Below, one piece after another: positions 40,786 to 48,556 of a stretch of 51,706 bases of DNA (its first letter is position 1; each line of letters starts with the position of its first letter). This DNA is from Lachnospiraceae bacterium. GTDB lineage: Bacteria; Bacillota; Clostridia; Lachnospirales; Lachnospiraceae. The DNA lies in the NCBI GenBank assembly GCA_900757195.1, contig CAAEMZ010000046.1, positions 1-51,706 of the forward strand, given 5' to 3'. The position numbers and the translations under genes were made by a program. Under the pieces are notes generated by a model, which did no database searches, had not been told where the DNA came from, and saw nothing but the letters and a program-made list of their open reading frames with translations.

Positions 40786-42179
40786 TATTCCATATTTCCC
40801 GGAAATTTCGGAATACCGTCAAAACTGACCTGCAGTTCCGCATCGGTAGGAATCTCATCCGTCATCTGTCCGTCGTGGAATTTCTGGTAGGCAACCATAT
40901 CAAAATATCCGGTTCCGGTCAGGCCGAATACAATGGTTTTTTCTTCGCCGGTTTCCCTGCATTTTACCGCCTCATCAATTGCGGCTTTTATCGCATGGCT
41001 GCTTTCCGGCGCCGGAAGAATTCCTTCGACCCGTGCAAACATTTCCGCAGCCTCAAAAACTTCTGTCTGTTCCACAGCCCGTGCTTCCATATAGCCGTCC
41101 GCATATAACTGGGATAAAACGGAACTCATGCCATGATATCTGAGACCTCCCGCATGGTTCGGTGATGGAATGAAACCACTTCCAAGCGTATACATTTTTG
41201 CCAGAGGACATACCATGCCGGTATCACAGAAATCATAGGCGAAGACGCCCCGCGTAAGACTCGGACAGGACTTCGGCTCCACAGCAATAAAACGATAGTC
41301 TTTTTCACCTCTGAGTTTTTCACCCATAAACGGTGAAATCAGACCGCCGAGATTGGAGCCGCCTCCGGCACACCCGATGATAATATCCGGTTTAATTCCG
41401 TATTTATCCAGAGCTGTCTTCGTTTCCATACCGATAACCGACTGGTGCAGCAGCACCTGATTCAGAACGCTTCCGAGAACGTAACGGTAGCCTTCACTGT
41501 TTACGGCAACCTCTACTGCCTCAGAAATGGCACATCCAAGGCTTCCTGTCGTCCCCGGATGCTCTGCCAGTATCTTTCTTCCCACTTCCGTTTCCATAGA
41601 CGGCGATGGTGTTACGTCCGCTCCATAAGTCCGCATCACTTCACGCCGGAACGGCTTCTGTTCGTAAGAACATTTCACCATAAAAACTTTACAGTCCAGC
41701 CCCAGATAAGAACACGCCATGGAAAGCGCCGTTCCCCACTGGCCCGCTCCGGTTTCTGTGGTCACGCCCTTTAATCCCTGCTTTTTCGCATAATAGGCCT
41801 GGGCAATGGCCGAATTCAGTTTATGACTTCCACTGGTATTATTTCCTTCGAATTTATAATAAATTTTTGCCGGTGTCTGTAATTTTTCTTCCAGACAATA
41901 GGCTCTGACTAACGGCGCCGGACGATACATCTTGTAAAAATCCTGTATTTCCTGAGGAATCGCAATTTCACGATGTTCATTATCCAGTTCCTGCTGTACA
42001 AGTTCTTCACAAAATACCCCGGATAACTCTTCGGCCGTCATCTGCTTTAAGGTTCCCGGATTTAAAAGCGGCGCCGGCTTATTTTTCATATCTGCCCGCA
42101 CATTATACCATGCCTTCGGCATTTCACTTTCTTCAAGGTAAATTTTGTAAGGAATGTTTTTGTCTCTTTCATCTTTCAT
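40785..42179 (-). CDS. Tryptophan synthase beta chain, TrpB2 type
   Basis: 464 aa; makes tryptophan from indole and serine with PLP. The longer N-terminus and motifs identify the TrpB2 branch: SGSHKLNSAIAQAYYAK with PLP lysine K120, TETGAGQWGTALSMA with the catalytic Glu, and CAGGGSNLGGL for the PLP phosphate. No trpA lies nearby, as is common for TrpB2, which may salvage free indole. AGGAG lies 9 bases before the ATG. A T-box leader with a UGG specifier precedes it, confirming a tryptophan role. Confidence 0.94.
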   Translation of the reverse strand: MKDERDKNIPYKIYLEESEMPKAWYNVRADMKNKPAPLLNPGTLKQMTAEELSGVFCEELVQQELDNEHREIAIPQEIQDFYKMYRPAPLVRAYCLEEKLQTPAKIYYKFEGNNTSGSHKLNSAIAQAYYAKKQGLKGVTTETGAGQWGTALSMACSYLGLDCKVFMVKCSYEQKPFRREVMRTYGADVTPSPSMETEVGRKILAEHPGTTGSLGCAISEAVEVAVNSEGYRYVLGSVLNQVLLHQSVIGMETKTALDKYGIKPDIIIGCAGGGSNLGGLISPFMGEKLRGEKDYRFIAVEPKSCPSLTRGVFAYDFCDTGMVCPLAKMYTLGSGFIPSPNHAGGLRYHGMSSVLSQLYADGYMEARAVEQTEVFEAAEMFARVEGILPAPESSHAIKAAIDEAVKCRETGEEKTIVFGLTGTGYFDMVAYQKFHDGQMTDEIPTDAELQVSFDGIPKFPGNME

Positions 42180-42218
42180 AATGCTGTTCTCCTTTTAACT
42201 TGTAGTCTGTGGGATAAC

Positions 42219-42532
42219 AAAAAAACTCTTATCCCATACAACAGTTGCTGCTGGGACAAGAGTTATCAAAATCATCTCCTGCGGTGCCACCCGGCTTGAT
42301 ATACAAAATCTGCATATCCTCTCATGCGTACCATCATACGCGACCTTTGTTAACGAAGCCGTCTCTCCGTCTTACCTACTTAAAATCCTTTCCGCCACCT
42401 GATGCCGAAACCGGATCTCTTTCGGTTTGCCCTCGGAAGTCCATTCCTGCCGGCTTTAACCTGCTGCATTCTCACCCTCTGCAGCTCTCTGTAAAGCAAA
42501 TCTCCAACAGTACTCACTCTTCCTCATCGGTT
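42219..42532 (-). ncRNA. T-box riboswitch, tRNA-Trp-responsive
   Basis: Minus-strand leader of the TrpB2 gene. The T-box sequence GGGTGGCACCGC is at about 42281-42292 and is followed by an intrinsic terminator (arms 42224-42235 and 42253-42264, AACTCTTGTCCC / GGGATAAGAGTT, then TTTTTTT). Stem I begins near 42530 (GATGAGGAAGAGTGAG). The specifier region reads GAA-TGG-ACT, with TGG at 42441-42443 being the Trp codon. The variable T-box base is C, which pairs with the G discriminator of bacterial tRNA-Trp. Uncharged tRNA-Trp should favour the antiterminator and switch the gene on. Confidence 0.93.
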
Positions 42533-42539
42533 TATAAAA

Positions 42540-42568
42540 AATTTATCACTGCATCACTTTATTGTCAA
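42540..42568 (-). promoter_or_regulatory. Promoter of the T-box/TrpB2 unit
   Basis: Minus strand -35 TTGACA (42563-42568), 17-base spacer, -10 TAAATT (42540-42545) preceded by TGA (extended -10). The transcript would begin right before Stem I. The remaining gap to 42766 on the plus side holds AT-rich sequence with no gene I can support. Confidence 0.85.
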
Positions 42569-42766
42569 GTATTTTTTTGTTTTTTCTTCTCCAAATATTA
42601 TCCGGTCTGAAAATCCTGTCGAAGCCTTTGAATTGTTTTCTCTTTTTCCCTGTGCTATCCTGTAAGCATCTTGAATCCATTTCTGTGATATCACAAATAT
42701 TCCCATTTTTTCTTTACGCATTGTTTTTTTAACATTGCCCCATTATAATAAAAGGAGAACACACAA

Positions 42767-43621
42767 ATGAATGAAAAACAAAATATGAAGTCGTTAAAAG
42801 AATTGAACCTTACAGATCGGTTTCTTTTTGATGAAGTTATGGAAGATATAGAAACACATCACGATATATTAAGTATTATTTTCGGCCGAGACATTCCTCT
42901 CCTGGAAAAAAGCGAAACAGAAAAGGAATTTCGATTGTCTCCATCGATTCGTTCTATCCGGATGGATATTTTTTCTATTGATGAAAATCAAACCGTATAT
43001 AATACTGAAATGCAAGCCCAGCGGAGAAGTGATTTAGCAAAACGCAGCCGCTATTATCAGTCACTTTTGGACACTTCACTTCTCGAACCTGGCATTCCGG
43101 ACTATAATCTTCTAAATCTATCTTATATCATCGTTATCATGACTTTTGATTATTTCGGTTATGGAAAGTATCTCTATACCTTTGAGCCGAGATGTCTGGA
43201 AGTTCCCGAATGTCCCCTTGAAGACGGCGCTACACGCATCTTTCTGAACACCGAAGGCAAAAATGATACCGAGGTTTCTGAAGAACTTATTGATTTTCTG
43301 AACTACATCAAGAATTCGACGGATGAAACCGCTGCGGCTTCCGGCAGTGAACGCATCCATCGTATCCATAACCGCGTATGTAAGGTTCGAACCAGTGAAG
43401 AGGTAGGTGTACGTTACATGCAAGCTTGGGAAGAAAAATATTATGAACGCCAGGAAAACCTGAAAGAAGGACTCCAGAAAGGCCGTAAACTCCAACTGTC
43501 AGAGCAGGTTCAAAAAAAACTCGCCAAAAACAAAACCCCCGAAGAAATAGCCGATGCTCTGGAAGAAAGCGTCGAAACCATACAAAAGATGATTCAGGAA
43601 ATTTCAAAAGAAGCCGAATGA
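42767..43621 (+). CDS. Rpn/PD-(D/E)XK nuclease family protein (TIGR01784-like)
   Basis: 284 aa. The N-terminal two thirds match the Rpn/transposase_31 nuclease fold: LKELNLTDRFLFDEVM at the start, D67 in IRMDIFSID and the ExQ pair E81/Q83 in NTEMQAQ, followed by RSRYYQSLLD. The C-terminus is charged and helical with a short helix-turn-helix-like end (KTPEEIADALEESVETIQ). Such proteins occur as multicopy families in Clostridia and Bacteroidetes; Rpn members promote RecA-independent recombination in E. coli. AAAAGGAG precedes the ATG. It is lower in GC than its neighbours and lies alone on the plus strand, hinting at transfer, but no repeats flank it. Confidence 0.85.
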   Translation: MNEKQNMKSLKELNLTDRFLFDEVMEDIETHHDILSIIFGRDIPLLEKSETEKEFRLSPSIRSIRMDIFSIDENQTVYNTEMQAQRRSDLAKRSRYYQSLLDTSLLEPGIPDYNLLNLSYIIVIMTFDYFGYGKYLYTFEPRCLEVPECPLEDGATRIFLNTEGKNDTEVSEELIDFLNYIKNSTDETAAASGSERIHRIHNRVCKVRTSEEVGVRYMQAWEEKYYERQENLKEGLQKGRKLQLSEQVQKKLAKNKTPEEIADALEESVETIQKMIQEISKEAE

Positions 43622-43623
43622 TA

Positions 43624-43684
43624 AAAACCGTCCTTCCAGAAAAAGCTTTTCCACGGCTTTTTCGAAAGGACGGTCAATTTTTCC
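43624..43684. terminator. Bidirectional terminator between convergent Rpn and XRE genes
   Basis: Nested inverted repeat: outer arms ACCGTCCTT / AAGGACGGT, inner arms AAAAAGC / GCTTTTT, with T runs on both strands. It serves the plus-strand Rpn gene and the minus-strand XRE gene. Confidence 0.85.
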
Positions 43685-43885
43685 CTATTCAAACACAAAT
43701 ATTTCTTCAATCGATACGCCCAACACTCTGGAAATATCTACGGCAAGTTTTAAAGAAGGGTTGTACTGTGCCTTTTCCAGGCGCATAATTGTTTCCCGCC
43801 GGACGCCAACTCTCTCTGCCAGTTGTTCCTGCGTCAGGCCCATTCTCTGACGATATTTCTTCAAATAACACGTAAATTCTGCCAT
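43685..43885 (-). CDS. XRE family HTH regulator
   Basis: A 66-aa protein that is almost only a Cro/CI-type HTH domain: YRQRMGLTQEQLAERVGV, RRETIMRLEKAQYNPSLKLA, and a C-terminal VLGVSIEEIFVFE. It is of the small YozG/plasmid-copy type. It lies 24 bp after the DUF3796-like membrane protein gene and is probably its partner; these two gene types often occur together. A 15-bp inverted repeat over the operon promoter is a likely binding site for this protein. Confidence 0.92.
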   Translation of the reverse strand: MAEFTCYLKKYRQRMGLTQEQLAERVGVRRETIMRLEKAQYNPSLKLAVDISRVLGVSIEEIFVFE

Positions 43886-43909
43886 TCTGTTTCTCCTCCG
43901 GCCAATCCG

Positions 43910-44593
43910 CTATACATCTTCTTCACTGCTCCAGTCCTCCGAATCCATTCGATCATAACGATACAAAAGATACTCACTCAAAAACTGAACCAGTCCCAAA
44001 ATCAGTGCCATGCCGCAGATGAGCAGAATCGCTGTTAAATTCAGCCATGGGCCATCCAAAAAAATACCGGACAGCACCAGCAGTAAAAAACTCATTTTAT
44101 AACCTATGCCGAGGGCTTTTCGTTCTGCCTCCCGTTTATTTGCCAGAAATCGTTCATCTGCCAGAATATTGGACATTTTTCCTTCATAAAAGAATCCGAA
44201 AAACCCGAAAAATACAAAAAAGCAAAATGGAAAAACAGTGCCATCATGAAGATATGTAAAAATTCCGAAAAATCCGGCAAATCCAAAAAACCCAAGATAG
44301 CCCAGCTTCGGATTGACCCTCCGTGTTTTCCCCGGACGTTTTCCCTTCAGATTTCTTCTTTCCAAAAGACTGTATTGAACCAGGGATACTGCCAGATAAA
44401 TCACATACAGTAATACGATAACCATTGCGCCGATCATCGGAAGGTCCTTTGCCATAAAATGATATTCCTTAAAATTCATGGGATATACAAGCCTTCCCCC
44501 GTTACAGTTCAAAGCATATGCGGATGCTCCCACCATACATATGACGGTAATTATCCCCAAAATAATCAAACGTTTTATTTTTGATTTTGACAT
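43910..44593 (-). CDS. DUF3796-like membrane protein
   Basis: About 227 aa with six or more hydrophobic segments. The central part has the repeated Gly-Phe-rich run around NPKLGYLGFFGFAGFFGI and FFGFFGFFYEGKMSN that characterises the DUF3796 family. The frame extends 20 codons upstream, but AGGAGG lies 7 bases before the ATG at 44593. The gene is followed by the XRE regulator and preceded by a promoter with an overlapping inverted repeat. Function unknown; such pairs resemble small regulator/membrane-sensor units. Confidence 0.82.
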   Translation of the reverse strand: MSKSKIKRLIILGIITVICMVGASAYALNCNGGRLVYPMNFKEYHFMAKDLPMIGAMVIVLLYVIYLAVSLVQYSLLERRNLKGKRPGKTRRVNPKLGYLGFFGFAGFFGIFTYLHDGTVFPFCFFVFFGFFGFFYEGKMSNILADERFLANKREAERKALGIGYKMSFLLLVLSGIFLDGPWLNLTAILLICGMALILGLVQFLSEYLLYRYDRMDSEDWSSEEDV

Positions 44594-44651
44594 TTTATAT
44601 CCTCCTTTACAGCATCCCTCAACGGCCTGCTTATAAAAATCTGTACAAAGC

Positions 44652-44694
44652 AAAAGTGATATATTTATCTCTTTAAGACAAATATATCACTTTT
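44652..44694 (-). repeat. 15-bp inverted repeat, candidate XRE operator
   Basis: Perfect arms AAAAGTGATATATTT (44652-44666) and AAATATATCACTTTT (44680-44694), 13-base spacer. The right arm contains the -10 element of the promoter at 44681-44709 and the left arm lies just after the predicted start site. It could also act as the weak terminator of ldh. Confidence 0.7.
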
Positions 44695-44709
44695 AAATCC
44701 GATTGTCAA
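44681..44709 (-). promoter_or_regulatory. Promoter of the DUF3796/XRE operon
   Basis: Minus strand -35 TTGACA (44704-44709), 17-base spacer, -10 TATATT (44681-44686) preceded by TGA. The -35 overlaps the stop codon of ldh. The -10 lies in one arm of the inverted repeat, so a bound repressor would block RNA polymerase. Confidence 0.8.
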
Positions 44710-45671
44710 TTTTTTTCGATTTCGTCCAGGACCTGTTTTAAAGTATCTGCCGATTCCCTCAGCTCCCTCTGTTCATTTGCATCGAGGTCGATGGGAATTT
44801 TGCTCTCAATTCCCTCTTTTCCGACAATCGCCGGCATACTCAAAACCACATCGTCAATTCCATATTCTCCGTGCATCCGTCCGGAAACAGGCAGAATCGA
44901 CTTTTCATCCCGGACAATCGCTTCACAGATTCTCCGGACCGACATGGCGATTCCATAATAGGTCGCTTTCTTTCTGGCAATAATTTCATAGGCACTGTTT
45001 TTCACCATTTCGGCAATATGGCTGGTGGCTTTTTCATACTTGTGTTTTCCCCGCATTTCATAAAAATTACGCATCGGCACTCCGGAAATATTGGCGCTGC
45101 TCCAGGCTGCAATTTCACTGTCGCCATGTTCTCCGATAATAAAGGCATGCACACTTCGGCTGTCAACGCCCAGATATTCCCCAATCTGATATTTCAGCCG
45201 TGAAGTATCCAGCACAGTCCCCGAACCCAGCACCCGGTTTTCAGGAAAGCCACTGAGCTTTAATGCCGTATAAGTGAGAATATCCACCGGATTTGTGACG
45301 ATCAGCAAAATGCCCGTGCAATCCCTCCTTGATATTTCCGGAATAATGCTTTTAAAAATGGACACATTTTTGTGAACCAGATCCAGCCGTGTCTCATCCG
45401 GCTTCTGATTCGCCCCGGCAGTAATAATAATAATCGCGGCATCCACAATATCGTCATAGTCTCCGGCGTAAATCTTCATCGGCCGGCTGAAGGGCAGGCC
45501 ATGGCTGATATCCATCGCCTCTCCTTCCGCCCGGTCTTTATCTGCATCAATCAAAACCATTTCCGAAAACAGGCCGCTCTGCATCAGCGAAAACGCTGAT
45601 GCAGAACCGACAAATCCGCATCCAATGATCGCAGCCTTCCGCAAATTCATTTCCTGACAATCCTTTTCCAT
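44706..45671 (-). CDS. ldh: L-lactate dehydrogenase
   Basis: 321 aa of the LDH/MDH family: NAD-binding AAIIGCGFVGSASAFSL, substrate loop AGANQKPDETRLDLV with Gln at the LDH-specific position (Arg would mean MDH), VTNPVDILTY, the catalytic His in IGEHGDSEIAAWSS. It reduces pyruvate to lactate to reoxidise NADH. The frame opens at 45689, but GGAGG is 8 bases before the ATG at 45671. It follows the fatty-acid operon terminator by about 30 bases and has no clear promoter of its own. Confidence 0.92.
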   Translation of the reverse strand: MEKDCQEMNLRKAAIIGCGFVGSASAFSLMQSGLFSEMVLIDADKDRAEGEAMDISHGLPFSRPMKIYAGDYDDIVDAAIIIITAGANQKPDETRLDLVHKNVSIFKSIIPEISRRDCTGILLIVTNPVDILTYTALKLSGFPENRVLGSGTVLDTSRLKYQIGEYLGVDSRSVHAFIIGEHGDSEIAAWSSANISGVPMRNFYEMRGKHKYEKATSHIAEMVKNSAYEIIARKKATYYGIAMSVRRICEAIVRDEKSILPVSGRMHGEYGIDDVVLSMPAIVGKEGIESKIPIDLDANEQRELRESADTLKQVLDEIEKN

Positions 45672-45702
45672 CAATCTGACCTCCAACATCTGATTATTCT
45701 AT

Positions 45703-45757
45703 ATAAAAAAAATGTACCGAACCGCTGAAATCTGTCTTTCATCCGTACAGTACATTT
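45703..45757 (-). terminator. Probable terminator of the fatty-acid operon
   Basis: Arms AAATGTAC (45750-45757 read on minus) and GTACATTT (45710-45717) around a 32-base partly paired loop, followed by a T8 run, 4 bp after the stop of the last fab-operon gene. The loop is long, so strength is uncertain. Confidence 0.6.
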
Positions 45758-45760
45758 ATT

Positions 45761-46855
45761 TTACCCGAAAATATTTTCAATAACCGCGTGAACCGTGGAA
45801 ATTTTTTCAATTTTTCCAACATTGGCGCCGCAGAAAATGAGCCCATTCTCTACATCCCCTCTGACCGCCCGTATGAGAGCCTCCGTAATACAATAGGGAA
45901 TCGCCGCCGGATTGCAGTGCTGCAGACATTGTCTGCAATGAATTTCCCGCTTCTCGCCCCGATGCACCCGTTCCAGGAAGGCATTTTTAAGGCCTCTGCC
46001 CGGCATCCCTACCGGACTTTTTAAAATAACCACATCTTCATCCTTTGCCCGGACATAAGCTTCTTTAAATGCTCTGTGGGCATCACATTCCTCTGTCGCA
46101 ACAAACGGCGTGGCTATCTGGATTCCCGAGGCGCCCAGCGACAAATAATGTTCCGCCTTTTCCGGCGTATCAATGCCTCCGGCCACAACCACCGGAATTT
46201 CCATGCCATATTTTTCCCCATAACCGGAAGCCACCTCGATGATCTTACAAATTTCTGAATCATAGGCTGACATTTGCTTTGCAGCCGCCAGCGGATTTTT
46301 CCGTATAAAGGGTTCCAATTGATCTTCTGAAAAACCCAGATGTCCGCCGGCCAGCGGCCCTTCAACAATAACCATATCCGGCACTCTCCGGTAATGTCTG
46401 TCCCAAAGCTTGCAGATGGTCTTCGCCGCCTTCTCCGACGAAACAATAGGCGCTATTTTTACAACAGAACCTTTGACATATTCCGGCAGATTTGCCGGCA
46501 GTCCGGCGCCGGAAATAATTAAATCCACCCCCGCTTTTACAGCCGCGCACACATAATCCTTATAATTTCTTGTGGCTACCATAATATTCGCGCCGATAAT
46601 ACCGCCGCGGCTCTTTTCCCGCGCCAGTTTCACCTGTTCAGCAATCGCTTTCAGATTTGCCGCCAGTGGATTTTTTTCAAAATCCGGACGGTAAAAACCG
46701 ATCTGAGCCGTCGATAAAACACCGATGCCGCCCTCCGCAGCCACTGCTCCGGCCAGAGAAGACAGACTGACGCCAACGCCCATGCCCCCCTGGATCAATG
46801 GCAGCTTTGCTGTCAGTTCTCCTATTTTTAAAGGTTTTATATATTCTTCTATCAT
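45761..46855 (-). CDS. Nitronate monooxygenase / FabK-like flavoprotein
   Basis: 364 aa TIM-barrel FMN protein. Seen: PLIQGGMGVGVS at the N-terminus, VAGGIDTPEKAEHYL and ASGIQIATPFVATEE for FMN phosphate binding, and the active-site histidine H172 in LAGGHLGF. It could be an enoyl-ACP reductase (FabK) or a nitronate monooxygenase; it is longer than FabK (about 310 aa). The extra C-terminal region carries C307-x2-C310-x3-C314-x7-C322 and C342, suggesting a metal or Fe-S site. It is the last gene of the fatty-acid operon, 8 bp after accA, which favours a lipid role. Confidence 0.85.
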   Translation of the reverse strand: MIEEYIKPLKIGELTAKLPLIQGGMGVGVSLSSLAGAVAAEGGIGVLSTAQIGFYRPDFEKNPLAANLKAIAEQVKLAREKSRGGIIGANIMVATRNYKDYVCAAVKAGVDLIISGAGLPANLPEYVKGSVVKIAPIVSSEKAAKTICKLWDRHYRRVPDMVIVEGPLAGGHLGFSEDQLEPFIRKNPLAAAKQMSAYDSEICKIIEVASGYGEKYGMEIPVVVAGGIDTPEKAEHYLSLGASGIQIATPFVATEECDAHRAFKEAYVRAKDEDVVILKSPVGMPGRGLKNAFLERVHRGEKREIHCRQCLQHCNPAAIPYCITEALIRAVRGDVENGLIFCGANVGKIEKISTVHAVIENIFG

Positions 46856-46863
46856 AAACTTTC

Positions 46864-47649
46864 CTAAAACCTCCTGAATCTTCTGTACCTTTCTTCCGCA
46901 ATCCTTTCCGGCGCCATATTATCATAACGACGGAAAAATCCAATCATCGCTTCCTTCATATCCGCTGCCAGCGCCGAACCATTGTCCACGTGCACCGGTT
47001 CCGGCTCCTGAAATACCCGGTCCACAACGCCGAGGGCTTTCAGATGATCGGATGTCATTTTCATCACTTCGGCCGCCTTATCGGCCCGTTTGCCATCCTT
47101 CCAGAGAATCGCCGCAAAGCCTTCGGGAGAAAGCACCGAATATACGGAATTTTCCAGACACCAGACTTCATTGGCCACTGCCATGGCTAAGGCGCCGCCG
47201 CTGCCGCCTTCGCCGATAACAACCGACAGAACAGGCACTGTCAGCCCGGCCATTTCCATAAGATTTCTGGCAATGGCTTCCCCCTGTCCCCGCTCCTCGG
47301 CTTCAATGCCGCAGAAGGCCCCGGAAGTGTCCACAAAACAGACCACCGGACGGCGGAATTTTTCCGCCTGTTTCATTAAGCGCAGCGCTTTCCGGTAACC
47401 TTCCGGGTTTGGCATACCAAAATTCCGCTCCACCTGTTCCTTAAGATCACGGCCTTTCTGCTGACCGATCACCGTTACGGGAAATCCGTCCAGAAAACCA
47501 ATACCGCCGACAATGGCCGGGTCATCCTTAACGCCCCGGTCTCCGTGAAGCTCCATAAAATTTTCAAAAATATGTTCAATATAATAAAGGCTCGTGGGAC
47601 GGTCCATCTCCCGGGCAATCCGTACCCGGTCCCATGCTGTAAATTCCAT
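46864..47649 (-). CDS. accA: Acetyl-CoA carboxylase carboxyltransferase alpha subunit
   Basis: AccA and AccD transfer the carboxyl group from biotin to acetyl-CoA. Motifs: ARE-DRPTSLYYIEHIF at the start, HGDRGVKDDPAIVGGIGF, the CoA site GGSGGALAMAVANEVWCLEN and SVLSPEGFAAILWKD. At 261 aa it is shorter than the E. coli form (319 aa) because the N-terminal helical segment is reduced, as in other clostridia. GGAGG precedes the ATG by 7 bases; it starts 4 bp after accD. Confidence 0.96.
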   Translation of the reverse strand: MEFTAWDRVRIAREMDRPTSLYYIEHIFENFMELHGDRGVKDDPAIVGGIGFLDGFPVTVIGQQKGRDLKEQVERNFGMPNPEGYRKALRLMKQAEKFRRPVVCFVDTSGAFCGIEAEERGQGEAIARNLMEMAGLTVPVLSVVIGEGGSGGALAMAVANEVWCLENSVYSVLSPEGFAAILWKDGKRADKAAEVMKMTSDHLKALGVVDRVFQEPEPVHVDNGSALAADMKEAMIGFFRRYDNMAPERIAEERYRRFRRF

Positions 47650-47653
47650 CGGT

Positions 47654-48556
47654 CTACCTCCAATATCCCGGTTTATGGGCCAGGATCAACTGATATAACG
47701 TCTTTTTTAAATCCTTCCGTGCAACAATCCGGTCGATAAATCCGTGTTCCAGCATAAATTCAGCGCTCTGGAAACCCTCCGGAAGTTTCTGGCCGATAGT
47801 CTGTTCAATGACCCGCTGTCCCGCAAAGCCGATCAGTATTCCCGGTTCTGCAAGAATGACATCGCCGAGCATGGCAAAGCTTGCGGTAACCCCGCCGGTC
47901 GTCGGATCTGTAAGCACCGTAAAATAAGGCAGTCCGGCCTTTCCATGGGCCGCCACAGCCGCCGAAGTTTTCGCCATCTGCATCAGGGATAAAATTCCTT
48001 CCTGCATCCGGGCGCCGCCGGAACAGGTAAATATAACGACCGGAAGCTTAAGTTCCGTCGCTTTTTCAATGGCCCTGGTAATTTTTTCTCCCACGACCGT
48101 TCCCATACTTCCCATCATAAACCGGGAATCCATCACTGCCAGCATGGTATCCTCTCCATGAATCCTGCAGCGACCATAAATGACGCCTTCATTTAAACCG
48201 GTTTTTCTGCGCATAGCCCTTATTTTTTCATCATAACCCGGAAAATCCAGGGGATTGGACGTCTGGAAATCTTCATCGAAAGCTTCAAAGCTTCCCGCAT
48301 CTGCAATCATCTCGATGCGTTTCCGTGCCGAAATTCTCTGATGGCTGTGACAGGTGCCGCATACGTAGAGATTTTTCTCCAGATCTTCTTTGTAAAGAAT
48401 GGCTCCGCATTTTTTGCATTTCGTCCACAGCCCTTCGGGAATATTCGGCGATTCCAGTTCTTTGTCCGCAGCTATGGAATTCTGCCGGATACTCTGGCGC
48501 CGGTTCGAAAGGGTAATATAAGTTGTTTTTTTGAACATACCGTTTAATCCTGGCAT
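47654..48556 (-). CDS. accD: Acetyl-CoA carboxylase carboxyltransferase beta subunit
   Basis: 300 aa. The N-terminal zinc ribbon is intact (C47, C50, C66, C69 in WTKCKKCG and LYVCGTC) and the crotonase-like carboxyltransferase domain has VVIFTCSGGARMQEG and DPTTGGVTASFAMLGD. The ATG overlaps the accC stop (TAATG) with GAGG 8 bases upstream; translation is likely coupled to accC. AccA follows by 4 bp. Confidence 0.97.
   Translation of the reverse strand: MPGLNGMFKKTTYITLSNRRQSIRQNSIAADKELESPNIPEGLWTKCKKCGAILYKEDLEKNLYVCGTCHSHQRISARKRIEMIADAGSFEAFDEDFQTSNPLDFPGYDEKIRAMRRKTGLNEGVIYGRCRIHGEDTMLAVMDSRFMMGSMGTVVGEKITRAIEKATELKLPVVIFTCSGGARMQEGILSLMQMAKTSAAVAAHGKAGLPYFTVLTDPTTGGVTASFAMLGDVILAEPGILIGFAGQRVIEQTIGQKLPEGFQSAEFMLEHGFIDRIVARKDLKKTLYQLILAHKPGYWR

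Noticed and set aside
42721..42749. TTGTTT-17-TATAAT promoter-like sequence before the Rpn gene
   Set aside because: The predicted start site would fall in or after the SD (42750-42757), removing it from the message; the match may be due to AT-richness.
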